From: Lachnoanaerobaculum orale | GTDB taxonomy: Bacteria; Bacillota; Clostridia; Lachnospirales; Lachnospiraceae | Direction of reading: 5' to 3' | DNA: 64,000 bases | Assembly (NCBI RefSeq): GCF_003862485.1 | Contig: NZ_RRCM01000001.1 | Location: 1,297,374 to 1,361,373, forward strand | Shown: one piece after another, positions 34,404 through 42,842 of the stretch | Numbering within the stretch: position 1 is the stretch's first letter | Layout: every line of letters starts with the position of its first letter | Translations under genes and position numbers: made by a program | Notes under the pieces: generated by a model | Told to the model about the DNA's origin: nothing | The model's database searches: none | What the model saw: the letters and a program-made list of their open reading frames with translations, nothing else

Positions 34404-35171
34404 TTATAGTTCAGGCAGGAAAATAATATTTATACTGCCTGTTTTTTCATTCTCTACTATCTGAGTATCTATATGGAAAAGCTCTTTTATATTCTCACTT
34501 GTAAGCATCTCTCTCGGAGTTCCGATCTTGAATACTTCCCTCTTTTTCATCAGTATGATTCTGTCACAGTAGGTAGCCGCAATATTAAGATCATGAACAC
34601 AGCAAAGCATGGTAAGCTTTTGTCTTTTTAATATATTCATTATCTGATACTGATACCCTATATCCAAGTGATTGGTAGGTTCATCAAGTATTATAAGCGG
34701 TGCTTTTTGACTTAACGCTCTTGCAAGTAATGTTCTTTGCTTTTCACCTCCGGAAAGTGAAAGGAAGTGCCTCTTTTCATATCCTTCAAGACCTACTTCC
34801 TTAAGATATTCAAGTACAATCTCTCTGTCCTCATCGCTGTCTCCTGAAAACATCTTCTGATGTGCAAATCGTCCAAGCATTGCCATATCATATACCGTCA
34901 TATCAAAATCCACAAGATTTTCCTGTTGCATTACGGACATTTTCTTTGCAGTCTTTTTGTTGGACATTTTAAAAATCTCTTCGCCGTCTATATATGCAGC
35001 ACCGCTGTCCGGAGTGTAAACCTTATAAATATTTTTTAGAAGTGTAGACTTACCGCAACCGTTCGGCCCGACTACTCCTACAAACTCGCCCTCTTTAACA
35101 CTTATATCAATACCGTCTATTATAAGCTTTCCGTCAATAGAATATGTAATACCCTTTGTTTCAAGTTTCAT
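34404..35171 (-). CDS. Iron-siderophore-type ABC transporter, ATP-binding protein
   Basis: 255 residues, one nucleotide-binding domain. Walker A GVVGPNGCGKSTLLKNI, signature LSLSGGEKQRTLLARALS, Walker B PLIILDEPTNHLDIGYQ. The NHLDI wording and length match the FecE/FepC/BtuD group that energises import of ferric siderophores, heme or corrinoids. It overlaps the permease gene by one base. Confidence 0.92.
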   Translation of the reverse strand: MKLETKGITYSIDGKLIIDGIDISVKEGEFVGVVGPNGCGKSTLLKNIYKVYTPDSGAAYIDGEEIFKMSNKKTAKKMSVMQQENLVDFDMTVYDMAMLGRFAHQKMFSGDSDEDREIVLEYLKEVGLEGYEKRHFLSLSGGEKQRTLLARALSQKAPLIILDEPTNHLDIGYQYQIMNILKRQKLTMLCCVHDLNIAATYCDRIILMKKREVFKIGTPREMLTSENIKELFHIDTQIVENEKTGSINIIFLPEL

Positions 35172-36247
35172 CAGCCTTTTCCTCCCATTCTCGATTTTCT
35201 GATCAAATACAGAAAGAAAGGTGCACCGAAGAATGCCGATACAACTCCTATCGGTAACTCCTCAGGAGAAATAATCACTCTTGAAATCACATCCGCCAGT
35301 ACTAAAAATGTGCCTCCCACCAATGTGGCGGCAGGTATAAGTCTGGTATGCTTACTTCCCACTACACTCCTTGTTATATGTGGAATTGTAAGTCCGACAA
35401 AACCTATTACTCCGCTTATAGACACTATCGCACCTGTAAGCAATGTTGTCACCAAAATCATAATGAGCTTTAATCTGCCTGTATTTACACCAAGTGTAAG
35501 TGCAACATCATCTCCCAAAAGCATAGCATCAAGCATCTTTCTGATTGCATATATCACGATAAAGCATACAACAAATACAATGGCAACATAGACCAGTCTT
35601 TCCCATGTTGAACCGCTTAGTGAACCCATCATCCAATACTGAGCGGTCTTTACCTTATCGGATCCCGTTCTTTGCAGATAAATCATTATATTTGTCAAAG
35701 CTCCGAACATCGCCGCAACAGCTATACCTGCAAGAATAAGTTGTGTCGCTGTAACCTTATTTCTGATTTTAGCTATTTGAAGTGCAATCACTATAGATAT
35801 AACGGCACCGATAAACGCACCCAATACAGTACCGTACTGTCCGTAAAAAAACATTGATCCGTACATAATCATAAATACGGCACCTGATGATGCACCCTGT
35901 GAAATACCGAGGACATACGGATCCGCCAAGGTATTCTTTGTGAGTGCCTGCATCACAATACCGCAAAGTGTCAGTCCGGCTCCTACAATAAATGCGGTCA
36001 AAACTCTCGGAGTGCGGATATCCCAAATGATAGACTCGATACTGTCATCCCATGTAGGTACTACTACTCTCCTACCGCTGATTTTATTTGCCAAAAATCC
36101 TATTACATCGCCAAACTTGATATCCACGCTGCCAAGTACGATTGAGACTGCAATGGATACAATCAGTGCGGCAATCATTATAAATATAAAAAACAGATAT
36201 GCACCGTTTGACTCAAGCGGTAAAAAATGCTTTTTAAATTTTTTCAT
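35171..36247 (-). CDS. Iron-siderophore-type ABC transporter, FecCD-family permease
   Basis: 358 residues with 9-10 membrane segments. IWDIRTPRVLTAFIVGAGL, then GIVMQALTKNTLADPYVLGI and SQGASSGA are the FecCD signature; ISGVIGFVGLTIPHITR and ISPEELPIGVVSAFFGAPFF near the C-terminus are also characteristic. It forms the membrane channel for a siderophore, heme or corrinoid importer together with its neighbours. Start chosen at the first ATG with AGGAGAC upstream; 52 bases after the binding-protein gene. Confidence 0.93.
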   Translation of the reverse strand: MKKFKKHFLPLESNGAYLFFIFIMIAALIVSIAVSIVLGSVDIKFGDVIGFLANKISGRRVVVPTWDDSIESIIWDIRTPRVLTAFIVGAGLTLCGIVMQALTKNTLADPYVLGISQGASSGAVFMIMYGSMFFYGQYGTVLGAFIGAVISIVIALQIAKIRNKVTATQLILAGIAVAAMFGALTNIMIYLQRTGSDKVKTAQYWMMGSLSGSTWERLVYVAIVFVVCFIVIYAIRKMLDAMLLGDDVALTLGVNTGRLKLIMILVTTLLTGAIVSISGVIGFVGLTIPHITRSVVGSKHTRLIPAATLVGGTFLVLADVISRVIISPEELPIGVVSAFFGAPFFLYLIRKSRMGGKG

Positions 36248-36299
36248 ACTGTCTCCTAAAACAAGACTGCCACCAAAGTGACAGCCTCCAATCTAAAAC

Positions 36300-37361
36300 T
36301 TATTTGAATTTATCAGGATAGAACTGCTGTGCCATAAGTTTTATGGCATTTGCTGAACCCGCAGATCCCTGCATATCTGAACAACAAGCGCTGTAGATCC
36401 TTCCTTCCTTTACAGCACGAAGGTTTTTTGTAAACTCATTTGTCTCAAGGAACTGCTTCTTTGCCTCGGTATCGTGATCATAGTCAAGTATAAGAATTAC
36501 ATCAGGATCTCTTGCAACAACCTCTTCCCATGAAGGTGTAGCCCAGCCCTTGTCTATATCATTAAATATTGAAAGACCGCCTGCAAGCTTTATCATATCT
36601 CCCGGTATGCCTTGACAAGCTGTAAAAGGTGCATCCTCACCCGAGTCATATACAAATACTGAAACAGGCTTTTTATAAACATCATCACCAAGTGTCTTCT
36701 TTACATCTTCTATAGTGTCTTTCATAGCCTGTACTTTCTGATTTGCAAGGTCAGTAACACCGAAGATATGTCCTAAAGTATCATAGTCCTTATATACATC
36801 TTCCATAGTTGCCTTATCTGAACATGAATATGGGAAATACGGAATAATATTATTCTTAAGACACCAGTCTACAGAGAAGTTGCTGTCTGAGAAAAGTGAA
36901 TCCCAGCCTATCATAAAATCAGGCTTTAATGCAAGAATCTGTTCCTTTGACGCCTTACTTAAATTCTGACCGTCAGGAACTATCTTATTCAACTTATCTC
37001 TTGCAGGAAAATCATTTACAGTATCAAGGCAAGCTCCTCTGGTATATCCTGCTATATGATCCTCAAGTCCGAGATCCAAAAAGAAATCCACCATCTGGTC
37101 ACCGTCTGCCACCACTCTCTTCGGTGCGGATGTAAATGTCTCTTCCATATTTTGTCCGGCACCCGATCTCTCAAGATTTAATGTGATTGTATAAGGCTCA
37201 TAAGCCTTATCGCCTGACTGTGCCTCATTGCTGACCTTCTCCACATCCTTTTTCACAGAGTACTGATCGCCTTTAGAACCGACTACTCTCTTTTGAGAAC
37301 TGCAAGCAGACATACTCACTGCTGTAATACAAAGTCCTGTCAAAATTGCCAACTTTTTCAT
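36300..37361 (-). CDS. Iron-siderophore-type ABC transporter, lipoprotein binding protein
   Basis: 353 residues. The N-terminus is a lipoprotein signal with Cys at about 20 (AVSMSAC), so it is anchored outside the membrane. The mature part is a class III binding protein: PKRVVADGDQMVDFFLDLGL, LKPDFMIGWDSLFSD and ARDPDVILILDYDHD are typical of FepB/BtuF-like proteins. Ligand cannot be read from sequence. First gene of the importer operon, with an AAAGAGG site. Confidence 0.9.
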   Translation of the reverse strand: MKKLAILTGLCITAVSMSACSSQKRVVGSKGDQYSVKKDVEKVSNEAQSGDKAYEPYTITLNLERSGAGQNMEETFTSAPKRVVADGDQMVDFFLDLGLEDHIAGYTRGACLDTVNDFPARDKLNKIVPDGQNLSKASKEQILALKPDFMIGWDSLFSDSNFSVDWCLKNNIIPYFPYSCSDKATMEDVYKDYDTLGHIFGVTDLANQKVQAMKDTIEDVKKTLGDDVYKKPVSVFVYDSGEDAPFTACQGIPGDMIKLAGGLSIFNDIDKGWATPSWEEVVARDPDVILILDYDHDTEAKKQFLETNEFTKNLRAVKEGRIYSACCSDMQGSAGSANAIKLMAQQFYPDKFK

Positions 37362-37392
37362 AAATACCTCTTTTTAGTAATGTTATTGTGTC

Positions 37393-37412
37393 TTATGAAT
37401 ATCAATTCATAA
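37393..37412 (-). promoter_or_regulatory. Operator-like inverted repeat at the importer promoter
   Basis: TTATGAAT-ATCA-ATTCATAA is a perfect 8-bp inverted repeat 32 bases before the binding-protein ATG. It overlaps a possible minus promoter, TTGGAA then TGTTAT at 17 bases. A metal-dependent repressor such as Fur or DtxR is a natural candidate, but the sequence is not a clear match to either box. Confidence 0.45.
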
Positions 37413-37513
37413 CATTTAGATATTCTAACACTTCCAATAAAAAAGTCAATATTCAAAATTAAATTTTAAGCAATATACCTATACCCCTATACTATATAAA
37501 AGTCGTGAAAATT

Positions 37514-38329
37514 CTATTTCAACTCCAAATTCCTTGCATTATACCAATGAAATCCGTTATCTTTACAATATTTTTCAATCTCTTGTAAAGTCACTATATC
37601 AGCTTTGTACTCCGTTAAAAACACCTTAAGTCCATCCATTTTTGCTTTATTCAAATATTGTATAAAATATTCACGGTCTTTAGCTGATTTTTTACCGTAT
37701 TTTTTGTTTTCAAAGTCAATACTTGTAAATACACATTCCTGATTGACTCCGTCAAACATTTCCTTTGATTTTTTCTCATCTATACATTTGCTTACAAATA
37801 TATCTCCGCCGTTTATTATAGTATTAAGATTATACTTTCGAAGCGCCTTTAGTATAAAACAAAGTCCGCCAAATATCTTTTCATTCTCAAACTGATAATA
37901 CACATCACAGTTATCTATAAAAAAACCGTCAAAGCCTTTATCTGCGATACTTTTCCCAAGATCATTTACTATAAGATTTTGCCAGTTCTTATCAGATACG
38001 TCCATCCATGACTCATCTTCCCAGTTCTCATATGTACCAAGTGTTTTATCTTTAAACTCCTCATAGTATGGACGATAGTTTTCCAAAGATCCTATATTAA
38101 GATAGGCATATATCTTTTTATTTTTCTCATGTAGTTTCTTTATATCATCCTTATCATATTCTGTAGATTCAAGTACAAGGACTTGGTAATTATTAAGCTT
38201 TATTCCATCTTCTTTGCTGATGCCTATAAATACACCGTAATATTTATTCGACATAAAATCAGCTTTAGCAAAAGTAAAAAGAACAATACCGCAGACAATA
38301 GCCAAGACGATAAGCACGAATTTCTTCAT
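37514..38329 (-). CDS. GH114-like (endo alpha-1,4-polygalactosaminidase-type) protein
   Basis: 271 residues: N-terminal membrane anchor or signal (VLIVLAIVCGIVLFTFA), then a TIM-barrel-like domain. NKKIYAYLNIGSLENYRPYY, SWMDVSDKNWQNLIV and ADKGFDGFFIDNCDVYY are the motifs of the GH114/TM1410 group, which act on galactosamine-containing exopolysaccharide or remain uncharacterised. DGFFIDN carries the acidic strand end expected at the active site. Faces outward. Single gene; a divergent promoter region separates it from the next gene. Confidence 0.8.
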   Translation of the reverse strand: MKKFVLIVLAIVCGIVLFTFAKADFMSNKYYGVFIGISKEDGIKLNNYQVLVLESTEYDKDDIKKLHEKNKKIYAYLNIGSLENYRPYYEEFKDKTLGTYENWEDESWMDVSDKNWQNLIVNDLGKSIADKGFDGFFIDNCDVYYQFENEKIFGGLCFILKALRKYNLNTIINGGDIFVSKCIDEKKSKEMFDGVNQECVFTSIDFENKKYGKKSAKDREYFIQYLNKAKMDGLKVFLTEYKADIVTLQEIEKYCKDNGFHWYNARNLELK

Positions 38330-38420
38330 ATGAAAACTCCTTTCTATAGTTGTACATCCTATTTATATCAATTATAAATGTTTTAATCAAGTATATAATC
38401 TTACATAAGGTAAAATATAC

Positions 38421-38449
38421 TTGACATAATGTAATTATAGAGTTATATT
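38421..38449 (+). promoter_or_regulatory. SigA-type promoter of the membrane-protein/HTH pair
   Basis: TTGACA (38421-38426) and TATATT (38444-38449) with a 17-base spacer, 44 bases before the ATG at 38494. Confidence 0.75.
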
Positions 38450-38493
38450 GATGATGTAAAACATATATGACATTTTGTCTGAAGGGAGTTTTT

Positions 38494-39000
38494 ATGGAAT
38501 ATATTATGATTGGTTTATTTATTGTAGGTGTATTTGAAGTTTTGGCTTTTAATTCAAAAAAGTCGAAAGAAGAATATGATGAAAGGCAGTTGGCTGTTAG
38601 AGGACGCGGTTATGCTTATGCATACTTTACCGTAATGATACTTTCACCTTTACATATATTCACAAAAGATACCCTATCATTACCTGTTTCAAATGATCTT
38701 ATAAGTGTCATAATACTTTTTATATCAGGTATTGTGCTGAATACTTATATTGTTTTTAATGACGCTTACGGCAGTTATAAAAGAAATAATTATAAAAAGT
38801 ACTTTATCACCTATATAATTATATTTTTATTAAATGCCTACTACTTAATAAGGTCTGTATCAGATCACACATTGTTTAAAGACGGAGTATTACAGTTTAG
38901 AGAAGGTATAAATCTTATCGTAGCTGTTGCCTTTATTATTTTAACTTTAAATTTGGTAATAAAATTGATGATAGACAGATGTAAAAAAGATGAGGAATAA
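38494..39000 (+). CDS. Small four-helix membrane protein paired with HTH regulator
   Basis: 168 residues from the ATG at 38494, which has AAGGGAG upstream. It begins with a membrane helix (YIMIGLFIVGVFEVLAF), then a conserved-looking soluble loop KSKEEYDERQLAVRGRGYAY, followed by three more membrane segments. Firmicutes often carry such DERQ-loop membrane proteins directly before a short XRE regulator, where they are thought to sense or modulate it; function not proven. The HTH gene follows after 9 bases. Confidence 0.7.
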   Translation: MEYIMIGLFIVGVFEVLAFNSKKSKEEYDERQLAVRGRGYAYAYFTVMILSPLHIFTKDTLSLPVSNDLISVIILFISGIVLNTYIVFNDAYGSYKRNNYKKYFITYIIIFLLNAYYLIRSVSDHTLFKDGVLQFREGINLIVAVAFIILTLNLVIKLMIDRCKKDEE

Positions 39001-39009
39001 GGGGAAACT

Positions 39010-39207
39010 ATGAAAAACCTTAAATTAAAATCCGCCAGAGCTGCCAAAGACCTCTCCCAACAGCAGCTTGCGGATCTGGTAGGAGTCAGCCGTCAAACAA
39101 TAAATGCTATAGAAAAGGGAGACTACAATCCCACAATTCGCCTATGTCTATCCATCTGTCGCGCACTTGATAAGACTTTGGATGAATTGTTCTGGGAAGA
39201 AGAATAA
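39010..39207 (+). CDS. Short XRE-family HTH transcriptional regulator
   Basis: 65 residues consisting of one Cro/C1-type helix-turn-helix: ARAAKDLSQQQLADLVGVSR then QTINAIEKGDYNPTIRLCLS, ending LDKTLDELFWEE. Stand-alone DNA-binding protein without an effector domain. AAGGGGA precedes the ATG. Paired with the membrane protein upstream, likely co-transcribed from the promoter at 38421. Confidence 0.92.
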   Translation: MKNLKLKSARAAKDLSQQQLADLVGVSRQTINAIEKGDYNPTIRLCLSICRALDKTLDELFWEEE

Positions 39208-39230
39208 GAGGGTGCTTGCCCTCTTATTTT
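39203..39230. terminator. Bidirectional terminator built from two stop-codon regions
   Basis: AATAAGAGGG (39203-39212) pairs perfectly with CCCTCTTATT (39219-39228) around TGCTTG. The left arm holds the TAA of the HTH gene; the right arm holds the stop of the convergent kinase gene, so one hairpin serves both. Confidence 0.8.
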
Positions 39231-40447
39231 ATCTCCATCCTGCAAACAAATCCTGTATTCTCACCGTTAGTAAATCTCACCTTCCATCTATGAAATGCTG
39301 CTACCTTCTTAACTATCTTTAGTCCAAGTCCATGTTTTCCGACGCTTTTGGTCTCAGCATATGCATTTTGATTAAGTCTTTGTAAAATTTCCTCCGGTAC
39401 TCCGCTTCCGCTGTCTTCTATCTCCAAAAATATTTTCTTATTTTCTTTATATAGATTTATATAGATGCTGCATCCTTCAGGATTGTGACGAAAAGCATTA
39501 TTTAAAAGATTTATTACGGCTCTTTCAAACAATTCTTCATTTAATGAAACTTCATATTTTTGCAACTCGTCATCTATGTTCAGTTCAAAATCATACTTGG
39601 ACTGTGCATCAATATCAAGTGAATTTATCATATTACTTACAATCTTTCTGATAAGTGTACTTAAACAAACCTTGCTTTTTTCAAATCTTTTTGTACCGAA
39701 GTCGAGCTTACTTGTAATATTTAAATTCTCTACCAATGCTCTGATGCGAAGTCCCTGACTTTCAATAATCTCGGACTTTCTTTTTATTTCATCCATACTG
39801 CTTTCTTTCGGAATCATTTGTGCATTACCTAAAATAACGGCAAGCGGTGTCCTGATATCATGAGAAACTCCGGCAATCCACTCTACCCTTTCTTCCTCTA
39901 TTCTTCTTCGCCTTGCTTTATACATCCTTATCGAAACAAAGATAAACAAAATTATGTTAAAAATAAATAATACAGGAGTTATTTCCAGGAATGTCAAAAC
40001 ATTATTCGCATCATATTCCAAAGTATATTTCCATATATCCGCATTCAGCTTTCCGACTATAAGTAATCTGTCTTCACTGACTATATAAGTACGTACAGGA
40101 TAGTCATCCAGATAATACCTTGTAAACTTGGCCACATCCTGTAAAGTATACTTTGATTTTTTCAAAGATTCAGGCATATTTTCAGACCATGTAATATTTC
40201 CGGTACTGTCCAGTAAAAATGCAAATTCGTTATTCTTTTGTAACTGTGTGCTTTCTTCATCACTTAAAACATATTCACCGGTATTGTATGATAAGCTGTC
40301 CATTATTTCGCTTGCATCTGTATAGTTTATATCTGAGCTTTTATACATCACAGCCATACAGATTATGAAATCCACAAACAATATGGCTACGGCAAAAACA
40401 AGTACCCATAGTATAAATTGCAATCTTCTCTCCAGGCTTTTTCTCAT
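39224..40447 (-). CDS. Sensor histidine kinase
   Basis: 407 residues. Two membrane segments (about 12-35 and 153-175) flank an extracellular sensor of about 120 residues. The phosphoacceptor is in WIAGVSHDIRTPLAVILGNA; the N box is NLLNNAFRHNPEG, G1 EIEDSGSGVPEEI, G2 GKHGLGLKIVKKVAA. It would phosphorylate the response regulator whose gene overlaps its start by 4 bases. The neighbouring reductase and ABC genes share promoter boxes that this pair may control. Confidence 0.93.
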   Translation of the reverse strand: MRKSLERRLQFILWVLVFAVAILFVDFIICMAVMYKSSDINYTDASEIMDSLSYNTGEYVLSDEESTQLQKNNEFAFLLDSTGNITWSENMPESLKKSKYTLQDVAKFTRYYLDDYPVRTYIVSEDRLLIVGKLNADIWKYTLEYDANNVLTFLEITPVLFIFNIILFIFVSIRMYKARRRRIEEERVEWIAGVSHDIRTPLAVILGNAQMIPKESSMDEIKRKSEIIESQGLRIRALVENLNITSKLDFGTKRFEKSKVCLSTLIRKIVSNMINSLDIDAQSKYDFELNIDDELQKYEVSLNEELFERAVINLLNNAFRHNPEGCSIYINLYKENKKIFLEIEDSGSGVPEEILQRLNQNAYAETKSVGKHGLGLKIVKKVAAFHRWKVRFTNGENTGFVCRMEIK

Positions 40448-41148
40448 ATCTTCTCCATCTTATATCCCAAACCTCTAACCGTCTTTAGAAAAATCGGTTT
40501 TGAAGGATCTTTTTCAATCTTTTCTCTCAAATGACGCATATGTACAATTAAAGAATTTTCAAGTCCGAAGCTTCCGTCCGGCCAAAGCTCTTCACAAAGC
40601 ATATCTGTAGTTACTATCCTACCTCTATTTCTATAAAGAATTGAGAATAATGTAAGTTCTTTGGCTGTCAAGGTTATGACATCTCCATTCTTTTTTACAA
40701 TACCTCCCTCTATAGAAACTCTGCTTTCACCTAAAACAATATCTGATGTATTTTCATCAAGTGAATAACATCTTCTAAGTACCGCACCGATACGCAGTAA
40801 CAATTCTTTTGGAAGGAAGGGTTTTGTTATATAGTCATCCGCTCCCAGTCCAAGACCATGGAGTCTGTCTTCATCCTCATCTCTTGCCGACAGGAAGATT
40901 ACAGGAAGTTTAGGAAATATGCCGACCCTTTTTAATTCCTCATAAAAATCAAATCCGTTGCCGTCCCCAAGCATTACATCAAGTAAAATAAGATGAATCT
41001 GAGTGCTGTCTATTTTTTCTCTTCCTTCTTTTAGATTATCGGCATATTCTATATCAGTATATCCGTCATTTTTTAAAATGTCTCCTAAAACCTTTGATAA
41101 TTCCGCTTCATCATCAATTATCAGTATTTTACAGTCTTTCTTTTCCAT
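40444..41148 (-). CDS. OmpR/PhoB-family response regulator
   Basis: 234 residues. Receiver domain with acidic pair IIDDEAELSK, phosphoacceptor Asp in LILLDVMLGDGNG (about 57) and Lys in ADDYITKPF. C-terminal winged helix with ITLTAKELTLFSILYRNRGR and SLIVHMRHLREKIEKD. First gene of the two-gene operon. OmpR-type regulators usually bind direct repeats about 11 bp apart; such repeats sit just upstream at 41221-41248. Confidence 0.95.
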   Translation of the reverse strand: MEKKDCKILIIDDEAELSKVLGDILKNDGYTDIEYADNLKEGREKIDSTQIHLILLDVMLGDGNGFDFYEELKRVGIFPKLPVIFLSARDEDEDRLHGLGLGADDYITKPFLPKELLLRIGAVLRRCYSLDENTSDIVLGESRVSIEGGIVKKNGDVITLTAKELTLFSILYRNRGRIVTTDMLCEELWPDGSFGLENSLIVHMRHLREKIEKDPSKPIFLKTVRGLGYKMEKI

Positions 41149-41220
41149 ATATACTCCTAAATTGTTTTGTTTTCTTATTATATCGTATTTAAGTAAAGTC
41201 GCTATATAAAAATAGTTTTC

Positions 41221-41248
41221 TTAATGTAATCATAATGTGGAGATAATC
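41221..41248 (+). promoter_or_regulatory. Promoter box A, near-identical to the box at 42042
   Basis: The 28-base element contains TTAATGTAATCATAATGT and then GAGATAATC. AATGT occurs twice at 11-base spacing, fitting an OmpR-type direct repeat, and GATAAT is a good -10. It lies 108 bases before the reductase ATG. Confidence 0.65.
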
Positions 41249-41355
41249 GAATCAAATTGTTCTTAGAATAAAACAAGAGTTATACTTGTTGTCCGGACAG
41301 ACTTATACTATAATGTTTCACTATAAATTTGCTCAAATTTTTAGGAGGAAAATCA

Positions 41356-41988
41356 ATGAAAGTCTTATTTGTAAACGGCAGCAGTCACAAAAACGGTACT
41401 ACAATGCAGGCTGTAAAAGAAATGCAAAAAGTATTCGAAGCTCAAAATATAGAAACAGAGGTAATTCAGCTTGGAAATAAGCCTATACAAGACTGTATTC
41501 AATGCGGATACTGTTATACACATGCCAAATGCGTATTTAATGACGATGTAAACGAGTTTATAGAAAAGGCAAAGGAAGCCGACGGTTTTATCTTTACAAC
41601 ACCAGTATACTACGCTCACCCGTCAGGAAGAATACTTTCATTCCTTGATCGCGTCTTCTATGCGGCAGGAAGTATTGAAGAAAATCCTTTTAAGTTTAAA
41701 CCGGGAGCATCTGTTGCTGTAGCAAGAAGAGGCGGAACAACAGCATCTTTTGACGTGCTCAATAAATACTTCGGTATTTCCGAGATGCCGATAGCCGGCT
41801 CAACCTATTGGAATATCTCACATGGGGCAGTAGCCGAAGATGCCGCTAAAGACCTAGAGGGAATGCAGACAATGAGAAATCTTGCAAAAAATATGATTTG
41901 GATGATGAGAAGTTTTGCACTCGCAAAAGAACATGGTATCCCTTATCCTGATACTAAAAAAGACGCACATACAAACTTCATAAGATAA
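41356..41988 (+). CDS. Flavodoxin-like NAD(P)H-dependent FMN reductase
   Basis: 210 residues from the ATG at 41356 (AGGAGG 9 bases upstream). It opens KVLFVNGSSHKNGTTMQAVK, the FMN phosphate-binding loop of the NADPH-dependent FMN reductase family, and has CIQCGYCYTHAKC (about 50-62), a cysteine-rich stretch seen in the iron-sulfur-flavoprotein-like subgroup, and FTTPVYYAHPSGRILSFLDR, which contacts the flavin. Likely moves electrons in the cytoplasm; substrate unknown. Its promoter box equals that of the following ABC operon. Confidence 0.88.
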   Translation: MKVLFVNGSSHKNGTTMQAVKEMQKVFEAQNIETEVIQLGNKPIQDCIQCGYCYTHAKCVFNDDVNEFIEKAKEADGFIFTTPVYYAHPSGRILSFLDRVFYAAGSIEENPFKFKPGASVAVARRGGTTASFDVLNKYFGISEMPIAGSTYWNISHGAVAEDAAKDLEGMQTMRNLAKNMIWMMRSFALAKEHGIPYPDTKKDAHTNFIR

Positions 41989-41995
41989 AACTAAG

Positions 41996-42023
41996 CGATA
42001 TGGGATATTCCATATCGTTTTTT
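41996..42023 (+). terminator. Terminator of the FMN-reductase gene
   Basis: CGATATGG (41996-42003) pairs with CCATATCG (42010-42017) around GATATT and is followed by a T-run. Confidence 0.85.
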
Positions 42024-42041
42024 AGTTTCAAGTTTAAACTC

Positions 42042-42069
42042 TTAATGTAATCATAATGTAGAGATAATC
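42042..42069 (+). promoter_or_regulatory. Promoter box B, near-identical to the box at 41221
   Basis: Same 28-base element with a single difference (TAGAG for TGGAG), 57 bases before the ABC ATG. Presence of the same box before both transcription units implies one regulator, most simply the adjacent OmpR-type protein. Confidence 0.7.
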
Positions 42070-42125
42070 TTCATTTAATCTTCATTCATTATCATACTCA
42101 CATATCAAGCAAAAGGAGAAAAACA

Positions 42126-42842
42126 ATGACTGAAACAATACTTGAAACAAAAAATTTAACTAAAAAGAATCGTGTACATGACTTATCCATGAGTGTACCT
42201 AAATCCTGTGTATACGGATTTCTAGGACCTAACGGAGCGGGAAAAAGTACAACATTAAAAATGATTTTAGGACTTATAAAGAAAGACTCGGGAGAGATAA
42301 AACTCTTCGGTGAAAAAGTTTCAAACAAGAATCTGTTAAACCTGCTTCATCAAGCAGGCAGCCTTATAGAAAATCCCGGTGGATACCCTCATTTAACCGG
42401 ACTTGAAAATATGCAGATCATAGCAAAGTTAAAGGGTGTTAAAGAAACTGAAATAGAAAAAGCTCTAAAAACGGTAAGACTGTATGAACAAAGAGATAAA
42501 AAACTTGCCGCCTATTCTCTCGGTATGAAGCAAAGGCTCGGTATCGCTATGGCACTTCTCGGAGATCCGAAATTACTTATACTGGATGAGCCTACCAACG
42601 GTCTTGATCCTGCCGGAATAATGGAGATAAGAAAACTAATAACTTCCCTGCCGAAAGAAAGAGATATAACTGTAATTATCTCAAGCCACCTGCTCAATGA
42701 GATAGAACAAATGGCTGACTATGTAGGTATTATAAATCATGGTCAAATGCTCTACCAGGGAAAGCTCTCAAGTCTTGAATCATCAGGTAAGAGTTTGGAG
42801 CAGATTTTCCTTAAGCTTACAGGGGAAAAGGAGTCACTATGA
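42126..42842 (+). CDS. Bacteriocin-immunity-type ABC transporter, ATP-binding protein
   Basis: 238 residues. Walker A FLGPNGAGKSTTLKMILGL, then ENPGGYPHLTGLENMQI (typical of the BcrA/LanF group), signature YSLGMKQRLGIAMALLG, Walker B LLILDEPTNGLDPAGI. This group protects Gram-positive bacteria from lantibiotics or bacitracin-like peptides. AAAGGAG precedes the ATG and the stop overlaps the permease start by 4 bases. Shares a promoter box with the reductase gene. Confidence 0.9.
   Translation: MTETILETKNLTKKNRVHDLSMSVPKSCVYGFLGPNGAGKSTTLKMILGLIKKDSGEIKLFGEKVSNKNLLNLLHQAGSLIENPGGYPHLTGLENMQIIAKLKGVKETEIEKALKTVRLYEQRDKKLAAYSLGMKQRLGIAMALLGDPKLLILDEPTNGLDPAGIMEIRKLITSLPKERDITVIISSHLLNEIEQMADYVGIINHGQMLYQGKLSSLESSGKSLEQIFLKLTGEKESL

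Noticed and set aside
37362-37513. Cobalamin riboswitch ahead of the FecCD-type importer
   Set aside because: The gap to the next gene is only about 150 bases and no B12-box is visible; the short inverted repeat at 37393 is a better candidate for control.
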